DNA of 37,183 bases from JAYEJB01 sp034716415 (lineage in GTDB: Bacteria > Patescibacteriota > Patescibacteriia > SG8-24). Shown piece by piece: positions 7,533 through 14,892 of this stretch. The stretch covers positions 1 through 37,183 of the forward strand of contig JAYEJB010000042.1 in assembly GCA_034716415.1 (NCBI GenBank), given 5' to 3'. Positions within the stretch are counted from its first letter, which is position 1; the number at the start of each line of letters is the position of its first letter. A model generated the notes under the pieces. That model made no database searches. It had not been told where the DNA came from and saw only the letters and a list, made by a program, of their open reading frames with translations. The translations under genes were made by a program, and so were the position numbers.

Positions 7533-8969
7533 ATCCTCTGGTATCGGAAGACTGAACGAGAAATTACTCCCCTTCCCCTTCTCTGATTCCACAGATACTT
7601 CACCACCCATCCTCTCGATCAACTCCTTCACGATGAACAGTCCGAGTCCGGTGCCGGCCTGCGCGCGCACCGCCAAATCCTCTGACCGCCAGAACTTAGT
7701 GAAGACCTTCTCGAGATCTTCCGTGTTCATGCCGATACCCGTATCAATGATGTGCGTCGTCAGGACCTGCGTGTTCCGGTCGACATCATGCTCGATCATA
7801 ACCGAACCGCCGGCGATATTGTACTTGACCGCGTTAGAGATCAGGTTCGACAACACCTCCTTGAGCTTGGAGCTGTCGGCTAGAATTTGGGGTAACCGCC
7901 CGTCCGGCTTATAGACGATCATCACCTCCTTCAACAGCGCTTCGGACTGCAGTTCCTTGACGATGGACTTGACGTGCTCGCGCACATCACACGGTTTGAC
8001 CTCGATGCGCAGTCTGCCCGCTTCTGAACGCGACACCTCCAGCAGGTCATCCACCAGATGGATCAACCGCTGGGTCGCCTCCTCCATCCGTGACAGATAT
8101 CCCTTTTCGATCGGGTCGTGCTTGATGCGTTTATCCGTCTTGAACATGTCCAGCAGCAGACGCAGCGCCGTCACCGGATTACGGAACTCATGCGCCGCGA
8201 TGAACACGAACTCGTTCCTCAACTGGTCCAGCCGCTTGCGGTCCGACTGATCGGCGTATGTCTCAATGATGACCTCCCCGACATCGCTGATGTAATCGAT
8301 CATCCGATAGGTCACCATGACCGGCTTACTGCCGCTTCCCTTCCGGCGGAATTCCACCTCGCGTATGATCTGCTCCCCCTTATGAAGCTTCCGCAGATCC
8401 ACGTTACGCCCATCTTCCTCCGGATAGTACATGTTGACGTTGTTGCCGATGAGTTCGCGCAGTTGATATCCGGTCAAATTCTCGGTCGCCTGATTAGCCA
8501 GGATGATGTTGCCCGCGACATCAGTGATACAGATGCCGTTCGGCGAATATTCGACGATCGACTTGAACCAGTCGCGCGCCTTCCGCAGCTCTCCGCTCAT
8601 CAGATGCTGGAAGCGCGTGTCGCGACCGAAAAAAAGCAGGGCCTTGGTGCTGCCATCTTCTTCCATCGGCATGGCCAGAAAATCCATCGTGATCTTCGAA
8701 CCATCTTTGCGTTTGGCCCTTACGGAAAGCTCACTCACCACAAGGTCACCCTGCAGTACGCGATGCAGATGCCGGTCTATCTCCGGCATGAGTTCAACGA
8801 TGTGCTGACCGATTATGTCTTTCTTCTCATAGCCCAACAGCAAGAGGGCGATGGCGTTCGCGTCAGAGACCCGGTAGTCACTGTCGGCCACCAGGACGGC
8901 TTCCGGAACGTCTTCGATGCTTATCTTCCCTCCGTCCCATTCCTCTTTTTTTTTAGAAGCGCTTGCCAT
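7530..8969 (-). CDS. Soluble PAS-PAS histidine kinase, third gene of the kaiC-like operon
   Basis: 479 residues with no membrane segment. There are two PAS domains (about residues 18-125 and 133-245; the second begins SIVEYSPNGICITD). A HisKA dimerisation helix carries the phospho-acceptor H260 in FIAAHEFRNP. The HATPase_c domain has an N-box (LISNAVKYN), G1 DTGIGM and G2 GTGLGLF. It should autophosphorylate in response to a cytoplasmic signal and pass phosphate to a response regulator, none of which is encoded nearby. Four nt separate it from the KaiB-like gene upstream. That operon suggests a SasA-like output role for the KaiC homologue, although it has PAS domains instead of SasA's N-terminal KaiB-like domain. 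Confidence 0.88.
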   Translation of the reverse strand: MASASKKKEEWDGGKISIEDVPEAVLVADSDYRVSDANAIALLLLGYEKKDIIGQHIVELMPEIDRHLHRVLQGDLVVSELSVRAKRKDGSKITMDFLAMPMEEDGSTKALLFFGRDTRFQHLMSGELRKARDWFKSIVEYSPNGICITDVAGNIILANQATENLTGYQLRELIGNNVNMYYPEEDGRNVDLRKLHKGEQIIREVEFRRKGSGSKPVMVTYRMIDYISDVGEVIIETYADQSDRKRLDQLRNEFVFIAAHEFRNPVTALRLLLDMFKTDKRIKHDPIEKGYLSRMEEATQRLIHLVDDLLEVSRSEAGRLRIEVKPCDVREHVKSIVKELQSEALLKEVMIVYKPDGRLPQILADSSKLKEVLSNLISNAVKYNIAGGSVMIEHDVDRNTQVLTTHIIDTGIGMNTEDLEKVFTKFWRSEDLAVRAQAGTGLGLFIVKELIERMGGEVSVESEKGKGSNFSFSLPIPED

Positions 8970-8973
8970 GCGA

Positions 8974-9312
8974 CTACATTAGACGCTTTTCTTCCTTGTC
9001 CTCCGTAGCTTCAGCGGAGGAGGATTCCTTATTCTGGGATCTCGCATCCGCCAGCATCAGTGCGACCAACGTATCTATCGAATCAGCCGTCGGCGCACCG
9101 ACGAACCTGCGTTTCCCGATGATCAACGTCGGTAAGGCTTCGATGTTATACCGTTCAGCCGCTTCCGGATCGTCCTCGATATGGACCACCTTCAGCTCGT
9201 GTTTGCAGTCTTCGTCGTGCGCCTTGCCGCAGGCTTCCTCAACCTTACGTACCGTGAAGAAGTACGTCGCCGATTCCCTCGATACGAACAGTATGACTTC
9301 GTTAGCGCTCAT
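8974..9312 (-). CDS. KaiB/thioredoxin-fold protein
   Basis: 112 residues. The pattern fits a thioredoxin-type fold: a first strand (EVILFVS), a helix, ELKVVHIEDDPEAAERYNIEALPTLIIGKRRFVG with a cis-Pro-type LPTL, then a last helix. There is no CXXC; the usual active-site position reads SRESA, so redox activity is unlikely. The spacing and 'LKV.h...dP..AE...I.A.PTL' resemble KaiB and the sensor domain of SasA, while 'ERYNIEALPTLIIG' is also thioredoxin-like. The gene overlaps the kaiC-like gene by 11 bp and precedes a kinase, which favours a KaiB-type adaptor role. The tail (SSSAEATEDKEEK) is encoded by a genome repeat at 8999-9021 and is probably disordered. Confidence 0.65.
   Translation of the reverse strand: MSANEVILFVSRESATYFFTVRKVEEACGKAHDEDCKHELKVVHIEDDPEAAERYNIEALPTLIIGKRRFVGAPTADSIDTLVALMLADARSQNKESSSAEATEDKEEKRLM
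8999..9021. repeat. Dispersed hairpin repeat inside a coding 3' end
   Basis: TCCTCCG (8999-9005) and CGGAGGA (9015-9021) flank TAGCTTCAG. The same core (GAAGCTTCAGCG) recurs at 19032-19057 between CCCCCC and GGGGGG. Here it encodes the Ser/Ala/Glu tail of the KaiB-like protein. Confidence 0.7.
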
Positions 9313-10783
9313 CTTTCCCGGGCTTATCCTTCTTGTGTCCCTTGAAGACCTCGCTCACCTCGCCCTCGATGCCCAGCACGGTGATACCGTCCTTGTCGAT
9401 GAGATATTTCCTGACTAACTCATCGTGCGCCGACGCACGTGTCTTGGCGATGATGATTTCCCTTTCCTTGCCCAACTCGGCTTCTCCGAACCGCATGACG
9501 ATGATGTTGTCGGCCAGCACGGCGAGGTCGGACTCCGCCGCGATCACCGATTGCAGACTCGCTCCGGTAGTGTAGTTGATGACCGTAGTCACGCCGGCCT
9601 CCTTCAGGTGCGCGTTCAGCGAAGAGATGAACCGCCTGAACCTCTGCTCGTCGATATGACTCACGAGTGGCGTGACACTGTCGATGACCACGCGCTTCGG
9701 AGCCCAGTCATTCACGATCTCTCGGATCGCCTTGAGATAGAACTCGATCGGCATGCCCTCCGGATTCCAGGATTCTATCTTCAGCAATCCCTTCTTTTCA
9801 TGCCCTTCGAAATCCCAACCGAGCGACTTCGCGGTGGCGAAGACTTGCGACTGACCCTCCTCGAAAGAGATGAACAACCCCTTCTCATCGTGCTTCGTGC
9901 CGTCCTGCAGGAAGTGCAGACCCAATACTGTGCGTCCCGTACCCGATGAGCCCAGCAACAGCGTGGTCGAACCCCGGAAGATCCCGCCGCCGGTCATGGT
10001 GTCCACGCCGGAGACTCCGCTGGAGATACGCTCCTCGTATACGGTCTCGGTCAGTTTCTGTTTCTCGACCGGGAATATGACCAGCCCGGTATCGCCTATG
10101 AGGAAATGATGTCGGCCGGTCTGATGACTGGCACCGCGCAGTTTGACGATCTCTATCTGCCGCTCGCGATCACGACCGACGATAGTGTTGTAGAGGAAAA
10201 CGACACCGTCCGCCACGAAGTCCTCGACCCCGAAGCGCGAATGCGCATCCTCGTCCCTGACCCTTTCGGCCGTGATGATGGATGTCACATCGCAATTACG
10301 CAACACATCGATCATCTTGAACATCTCACGGCGGATGATGGCGTTATCCTTGTAGCGCAGGAACAGCGCCGAGACGCTGTCGATGACGACGCGTTTCGCG
10401 CCGACCTTGTCGACGGCATGACGGATGCGGGCCATCAGCGCGCCGAAATCGTACTCACCGATCTCTACTTGGCTGTCGGCTATAGAACTGGCGTCGACGA
10501 ACGCGATCTTACCCTCTTTCTCCATCGCGGCCAGATCCCAACCGAAACAGGCCACCTCATTGAAGATGTCGCTCTTGCGCTCCTCAAAAGTGACGAACAC
10601 GCCTGGCGCGTCGAACTCGCTGACACCCCTTAAGAGGAATTCCAGACCGAACAGGGTCTTTCCTGACCCGGCCGGGCCGGAAACGAGCACGGTCCTACCG
10701 TGAGGTAGACCGCCCTCGGCTAACTCATCGAAGCCGACTATGCCGGTCCGAACCTTTTTCATGTCGCATTTTGGTCCTGCCAT
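9302..10783 (-). CDS. KaiC-family double-domain ATPase
   Basis: 493 residues with two tandem RecA-type domains, close to the 519 of cyanobacterial KaiC. Domain I has Walker A GPAGSGKT (36-43), catalytic Glu pair E67/E68 (TFEER) and the KaiC-like VEDFVADGVVFL...LRGASH stretch. Domain II starts at ISSGVSGVDTMTGGG. Its Walker A reads GSSGTGRT (278-285), with Lys replaced by Arg, and the Glu pair is E308/E309. Aligned by eye to KaiC, the CII phosphosites Ser431-Thr432 correspond to A421-V422, so the classical phosphorylation cycle should be absent. It probably works as an ATP-driven hexameric switch. First gene of a compact operon with a KaiB-like protein and a PAS kinase. A TATAAT ends 8 nt before the ATG. 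Confidence 0.88.
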   Translation of the reverse strand: MAGPKCDMKKVRTGIVGFDELAEGGLPHGRTVLVSGPAGSGKTLFGLEFLLRGVSEFDAPGVFVTFEERKSDIFNEVACFGWDLAAMEKEGKIAFVDASSIADSQVEIGEYDFGALMARIRHAVDKVGAKRVVIDSVSALFLRYKDNAIIRREMFKMIDVLRNCDVTSIITAERVRDEDAHSRFGVEDFVADGVVFLYNTIVGRDRERQIEIVKLRGASHQTGRHHFLIGDTGLVIFPVEKQKLTETVYEERISSGVSGVDTMTGGGIFRGSTTLLLGSSGTGRTVLGLHFLQDGTKHDEKGLFISFEEGQSQVFATAKSLGWDFEGHEKKGLLKIESWNPEGMPIEFYLKAIREIVNDWAPKRVVIDSVTPLVSHIDEQRFRRFISSLNAHLKEAGVTTVINYTTGASLQSVIAAESDLAVLADNIIVMRFGEAELGKEREIIIAKTRASAHDELVRKYLIDKDGITVLGIEGEVSEVFKGHKKDKPGKDER

Positions 10784-10791
10784 ATATTTGA

Positions 10792-10820
10792 ATTATACTA
10801 GATTTTAGGCTATTTGAAAA
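10792..10820 (-). promoter_or_regulatory. Promoter of the kaiC-like operon (leaderless)
   Basis: On the minus strand: TTTTCA (10820-10815), a 17-bp spacer, TATAAT (10797-10792), then eight bases to the ATG at 10783. No ribosome site fits. Confidence 0.6.
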
Positions 10821-10870
10821 GGCCTGTTTTTCAAAAAATGGCTAAGGTTAGGGTAAAATTCGTGATATTA

Positions 10871-11010
10871 AGTGAGAGGGTGAGACCTACCTGCCGGCAG
10901 GCAGGGAGTGAGAGAGTTATATATGAGACCGGTCTGTGGCCGGACACGTATTTTAACTTTCTCACTTCTTTGCTCTCTCACTTTCTAACTTTCACCTACC
11001 TTTCTCACTT
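10871..11010. repeat. Imperfect inverted repeat of GTGAGAG/CTCTCAC units with an embedded palindrome
   Basis: The left part carries GTGAGAGGGTGAGA and GTGAGAGAGTTA; the right part carries TAACTTTCTCAC, CTCTCACTTTC and TTTCTCACTT. The palindrome-like CCTGCCGGCAGGCAGG (10890-10905) interrupts the left arm. The centre has CCGGTCTGTGGCCGGAC (10929-10945), close to the centre of the inverted repeat at 7472-7488. It lies between the divergent kaiC-like and kinase genes. Confidence 0.65.
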
Positions 11011-11018
11011 CAACATGC

Positions 11019-11024
11019 TATAAT
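11019..11024 (+). promoter_or_regulatory. -10 element for the membrane kinase operon
   Basis: A perfect TATAAT stands 14 bases before the ATG at 11039, with no Shine-Dalgarno sequence in between. Transcription would start within about 8 nt of the start codon. No clear -35 is seen. Confidence 0.5.
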
Positions 11025-11038
11025 TCACCCGCAACCAT

Positions 11039-12523
11039 ATGGCTAAACCGGCCGAAAAAATCTCCGAGGGCACGCTATTCGTCAAGAAGAACTGGCAGAT
11101 TATTTACGCCGTCCTGCTGATAATCCTCGTGCCGGTGACGATCGTGTTGAACACCATTTTCGTGGTGAGTCGGTTCAGGACTACGGTCGACGTAGAACTG
11201 CAGCGGACAGCGCTCATCATCGGCAAGATGGTGAACGTCACCAGCATAGACCTGTTCGACGACACTGCCGCACTGCAGGGAAGGATCGAAGATGTAGCGA
11301 CGGTCATTCCGGAGATCAGGAGTCTCGATATACTCCAGTACGATAAGGATCTTGAAGATTTCCGTGTCGTAGCCAGCCTGAACGGTGAAAGCATCGGCGA
11401 GGTCGCGCACGGTACGCAGAACGTGTTGGCCCAATATCACGACCAGTCGATCGCCTATCTGACCAAAAGTCCGCGCGCGGCTGGCGCGGATAAGGAACTG
11501 ACACCGGAAGAAGCGCGTAGCAACGCTAGATTTTGGGGCGTAATCATGCCTTTGCATGGCCCTGACGGCGAGCTGCGCTATTTGTTATCCTCGAAGATAT
11601 CGCTCGAAGTCATCGACGACCTGGTCCGTTCGAACCTGTTCTGGTCGTACGTCTGGCTCGCGGTCACGGTGCTGATCGTAATCCTGATCCTGGCCAGCAA
11701 CACGCGGCTTTTCCAATACGCCATCCTGTTCAAGAAACTGAAAGAGGTCGACAAGATGAAAGACGACTTCATATCCATGGCGTCGCACGAACTGCGCGCA
11801 CCGATTACCGCGATCAGGGGCTACCTGTCGCTGTTCCTCGAAGACGCGTTCGGACCGCTGGATGAAAAACCGAAAAAGATCATGAAGACGACGTTCGCCA
11901 TCGCCACGCATCTCGGGTCGCTCGTAGAGGATCTGTTGGACGTATCACGCATCGAACAAGGGCGCATGAAGTTCGAGCTGGTCGAGGTGGGTCTTGAAGA
12001 GACGATCGAGGAGATCGTCACCCAACTCCATTTTGAGGCTGAAAAGAAGAGTCTGGTGTTCGAGTATAAGCGTCCCGAGGAGCCGCTGCCGCTGGTGCGT
12101 ATCGATATCGGGCGGATCAAACAGGTGCTGATAAACATCTGCAGTAACGCCATCAAGTACACCGTCGAGGGCAGCGTAATAGTCACGACCACCATCGACG
12201 ACGCCGGCATGCTCGAAGTGAAGGTCACTGACACCGGACTCGGCATGAACCCCGAACAGCGCGAGAAACTCTTCACCAAATTCTACCGTATCAAGACCGA
12301 CCTGACGCGCGACATCCCCGGCACCGGACTTGGGCTCTGGATCACCAAGCGCATCGTCGACCTGATGGGTGGAAAGATTTTCGTGGACTCGATCGAGAAA
12401 GTAGGAACTCAGGTGAGCGTGTTGTTGCCTATAGTGGGCCGGCAGAAGGCAGAAGGTGGGAAGCGGGGGGACACCCAAGAAGGGACAGAAAGCACTAACG
12501 AAAATAATAAGGAGGTTTCGTAA
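11039..12523 (+). CDS. Membrane-bound sensor histidine kinase
   Basis: 494 residues. Transmembrane helices at about 20-42 and 203-222 enclose an extracytoplasmic sensor domain of about 160 residues. HisKA follows directly, with H250 in SMASHELRAPITAIRG. HATPase_c has an N-box ICSNAIKYT, G1 DTGLGM and G2 GTGLGLW. No HAMP or PAS is seen. The last 28 residues (about 467-494) are a hydrophilic tail coming from a GGCAGAAGG/GGGAAGCGGG repeat. It is transcribed divergently from the kaiC-like operon and followed 6 nt later by a CBS-domain transporter-like gene. Its ligand and its response regulator are unknown. Confidence 0.9.
   Translation: MAKPAEKISEGTLFVKKNWQIIYAVLLIILVPVTIVLNTIFVVSRFRTTVDVELQRTALIIGKMVNVTSIDLFDDTAALQGRIEDVATVIPEIRSLDILQYDKDLEDFRVVASLNGESIGEVAHGTQNVLAQYHDQSIAYLTKSPRAAGADKELTPEEARSNARFWGVIMPLHGPDGELRYLLSSKISLEVIDDLVRSNLFWSYVWLAVTVLIVILILASNTRLFQYAILFKKLKEVDKMKDDFISMASHELRAPITAIRGYLSLFLEDAFGPLDEKPKKIMKTTFAIATHLGSLVEDLLDVSRIEQGRMKFELVEVGLEETIEEIVTQLHFEAEKKSLVFEYKRPEEPLPLVRIDIGRIKQVLINICSNAIKYTVEGSVIVTTTIDDAGMLEVKVTDTGLGMNPEQREKLFTKFYRIKTDLTRDIPGTGLGLWITKRIVDLMGGKIFVDSIEKVGTQVSVLLPIVGRQKAEGGKRGDTQEGTESTNENNKEVS
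12438..12471 (+). repeat. Purine-rich repeat that extends a coding region
   Basis: GGCCGGCAGAAGGCAGAAGG and GGGAAGCGGGGGG strings resemble the GGCGGGAAGCGGGAGGC units at 7400 and 32373. They encode the non-conserved tail of the membrane kinase. Confidence 0.5.
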
Positions 12524-12529
12524 AGACTT

Positions 12530-13804
12530 ATGATATCAGGTCTTCTCCTATTGATCGTACTACTCGCCCTTTCGGCGGGATTCAGCTCGGCGGAAACGGC
12601 ATTATTCTCGGTCGACGACATCCGCATACAGACATTGGCGCAGAAGAATCACCCGAAGGCGCTTTTGATCAAGAAGCTGAAAAGTGATACAAAGTTGCTG
12701 CTCGGCACCATCCTTCTGGGCAACAACACGGCCAATGTCGCCGCGTCGGCGCTCGCCACCGTACTGACCATCCAGACGTTCGGCCAAGTATGGGTCGGCC
12801 TCGCCACCGGAGTGCTGACACTGTCCATCCTTATCTTCAGTGAATTCATCCCCAAGACATGGGCCGCGCACAACAGTGAACGCGCGGCTTTTATGTTCGC
12901 CCGACCGATATGGCTGTTGACGAAGGTCTGCGCGCCGATCGTGAGACTGCTCGAGGGTATCGTGGTACACATCTTCCGCAATAAAATGGAGGCCGAAAAA
13001 ATCACGGTCAGCGAAGACGAGATCAAGACGATGGCCTCGCTGGGAGTGATGGCGGGGACACTCGAGAAAGGAGAGAAGGAGATGATCGAACGGGTATTCC
13101 TGTTCAACGACATCACCGCCGAGGACGTGATGACACCGGAAGAAGACGTCGAATTCCTGAACGGCGACTGGGTCATCGCCGAAGCGCTGCCGCTCATAAC
13201 CGAAGAGAAGTTTTCCAGGTATCCCGTGTTCGAGGGTAAAGAGGACGAGATAGTCGGCATCATCCACATCAGGGATATCTTCGAGAAACTGACCGACCAG
13301 CCGCTCACGGCCCTGCAGAAAGTGAAGGTGAAAGATATCACCCAGAAAGTGATGTATGTCCCGGAGACGAAACCGATCAACGACCTGTTCCATGACTTCC
13401 AGAAAAGTCACGCGCACATGGCGATCGTCATCAACGAATACGGTTCGATGGTCGGGCTGGTAACGACCGACGACCTGCTTGAAGAGCTGGTCGGCGAGAT
13501 CGTAGACGAGACGGACGTCAAGGATGAGATCATCAAGCGGATCGACAAGTACACCGTGCTCGTGCACGGCGACGAGGAGATCAAGGACATCAACGACTTC
13601 TTCAACATCAAACTGCCGGGACGCGGCAACAAGACGATCAGCCGTCTGGTACTCGAGAAGCTGAAGAGCCTGCCGGAGATCGGACAGTCGGTCAAACTGA
13701 CCGACCGCACGACGGCGACGGTCGAGAAGATGGAGAAGATGCGCATCGTGCGCGTACGTCTGACGAAGACTCCGGAAAATAAAAAGCCGGCAGAGAAAAC
13801 ATGA
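12530..13804 (+). CDS. CNNM/HlyC-CorC family membrane protein with CBS pair
   Basis: 424 residues. A DUF21/CNNM transmembrane domain (about 1-150) has the family features SAGFSSAETALFS near the start, LLGNNTANVAASAL, and SEFIPKTWAAHNSERAA. Two CBS domains follow (about 190-310, containing DVMTPEEDV and GSMVGLVTTDDLLEELVGEI) and then a CorC_HlyC C-terminal domain (about 335-415). Members move or regulate divalent cations, probably Mg2+, and may bind adenine nucleotides at the CBS pair. An AAGGAGGT site lies in the last codons of the kinase gene, and the stop overlaps the next start by 4 nt, so the three genes form one operon. Confidence 0.9.
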   Translation: MISGLLLLIVLLALSAGFSSAETALFSVDDIRIQTLAQKNHPKALLIKKLKSDTKLLLGTILLGNNTANVAASALATVLTIQTFGQVWVGLATGVLTLSILIFSEFIPKTWAAHNSERAAFMFARPIWLLTKVCAPIVRLLEGIVVHIFRNKMEAEKITVSEDEIKTMASLGVMAGTLEKGEKEMIERVFLFNDITAEDVMTPEEDVEFLNGDWVIAEALPLITEEKFSRYPVFEGKEDEIVGIIHIRDIFEKLTDQPLTALQKVKVKDITQKVMYVPETKPINDLFHDFQKSHAHMAIVINEYGSMVGLVTTDDLLEELVGEIVDETDVKDEIIKRIDKYTVLVHGDEEIKDINDFFNIKLPGRGNKTISRLVLEKLKSLPEIGQSVKLTDRTTATVEKMEKMRIVRVRLTKTPENKKPAEKT

Positions 13805-14820
13805 GAAGACTGCTCGGAAAATTACTGGGTGGCGGTCCGGCGCGCGTAACGCCGGACAGCCTGACGGACGAGGGGGAGATGCCGGCATTCCGCGGCATCT
13901 CCGATTGGATAAACACGGACCCACTGACACGGAACGACCTCGACGGGAAGGTCGTACTCGTGGATTTCTGGACGTTATCCTGCGTGAACTGCACCAGGAC
14001 ACTGCCGCATCTGAAGTCGTGGCATGACACGTACAAGAACAGCGGGTTGCGAATCGTCGGCATCCACACGCCGGAGTTCGCGTTCGAGAGGGACGCAGTC
14101 AACGTCAGGGCGACGATGGAACGCCACGGGATCGAATATGCAGTAGCGCTCGACAATGACCATGCGATGTGGAAGGCCTATCGCAACCATTACTGGCCGG
14201 CACATTATTTCGTAGACCGAAAAGGCCGGATCCGCTACCACCATTTCGGCGAGGGCGGATACGGACACTCGGAGTCCGTATTGCGCACACTACTATCGGA
14301 AGACGGGACCGAACTTCCGGCAGTGATCGAAAGCGAGGAGGGTGCGGACGTGGACTTGAGCCGGGTCGGCACGCCGGAGACGTATCTCGGATACGAACGG
14401 CTGGAATATCTCGGTTCTCCGGAACCCGTGAAGATGGACGAGGTGTCGCGTTACTCGACCGTCATGAAACCGGCCGGCAATGTCTTCTATCTCGAAGGTG
14501 ACTGGGAGATATCGCGCGAATGGGCCGCGCCGCGTTCCGAGAACGCTTCACTGCTCTTCAAGGTCCGGGCATCACGCGTGAATCTCGTGATGGACACGAA
14601 CCAGAGAATGAAACGCGTGCAGGTGGAATTGGACGGCGGACCGTTGCGGGACAGGGAGGCGGGGGTCGACACCACGAATGTCGACAAGATGAGCATCGCG
14701 GAGATCAACGAGGGTCGGATGTACGAACTCGTGGATACGCGCGGAAAATACAGCGAACGGGAGCTCCGACTGACGTTCATCGATCCGGGGACGAAACTGT
14801 ACGCGTTCACTTTCGGATAG
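13801..14820 (+). CDS. DipZ-type thioredoxin-like protein
   Basis: 339 residues. A TlpA/redoxin domain (about 30-165) has FWTLSCVNCTRTLPHL with the CXXC pair C61/C64 and the cis-Pro region WPAHYFVD. The C-terminal domain (about 200-339) looks like the beta-sandwich found at the end of DipZ/CcdA-fusion proteins (FYLEGDW, ASRVNLVM, GTKLYAFTFG). The usual N-terminal CcdA membrane part is absent and no clear signal peptide is visible, so location and electron donor are uncertain. It would reduce or exchange disulfides. Last gene of the kinase-CNNM operon, with a 4-nt ATGA overlap. Confidence 0.85.
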   Translation: MRRLLGKLLGGGPARVTPDSLTDEGEMPAFRGISDWINTDPLTRNDLDGKVVLVDFWTLSCVNCTRTLPHLKSWHDTYKNSGLRIVGIHTPEFAFERDAVNVRATMERHGIEYAVALDNDHAMWKAYRNHYWPAHYFVDRKGRIRYHHFGEGGYGHSESVLRTLLSEDGTELPAVIESEEGADVDLSRVGTPETYLGYERLEYLGSPEPVKMDEVSRYSTVMKPAGNVFYLEGDWEISREWAAPRSENASLLFKVRASRVNLVMDTNQRMKRVQVELDGGPLRDREAGVDTTNVDKMSIAEINEGRMYELVDTRGKYSERELRLTFIDPGTKLYAFTFG

Positions 14821-14845
14821 GTTCATGTTTCAAAAGTTGGTAACT

Positions 14846-14889
14846 AGTTGATGATTTTTTTTATCTATGCTAGAATAGAATCATCAACT
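14846..14889 (+). promoter_or_regulatory. Probable operator: 11-bp inverted repeat around the promoter
   Basis: AGTTGATGATT (14846-14856) and AATCATCAACT (14879-14889) are perfect inverted repeats. The first covers the -35, and the second lies just after the -10. A further AGTTG occurs upstream at 14835. The next gene encodes a protein with an N-terminal winged helix, which suggests autoregulation. Confidence 0.6.
14848..14876 (+). promoter_or_regulatory. Promoter for the HTH-ATPase gene
   Basis: TTGATG (14848-14853), a 17-bp spacer, TAGAAT (14871-14876) with an extended TG at 14868-14869. The ATG follows after 16 nt without a ribosome site. Confidence 0.6.
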
Positions 14890-14892
14890 GAT

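Noticed and set aside
8974..9312. Active thioredoxin or glutaredoxin
   Set aside because: The CXXC active site is absent; the fold is kept but the redox residues are not.
12602..14002. 466-codon open frame on the minus strand
   Set aside because: It is antisense to the CNNM/HlyC-type and DipZ-type genes, which have clear conserved domains, operon spacing and ribosome sites. The antisense translation has no domain-like pattern.
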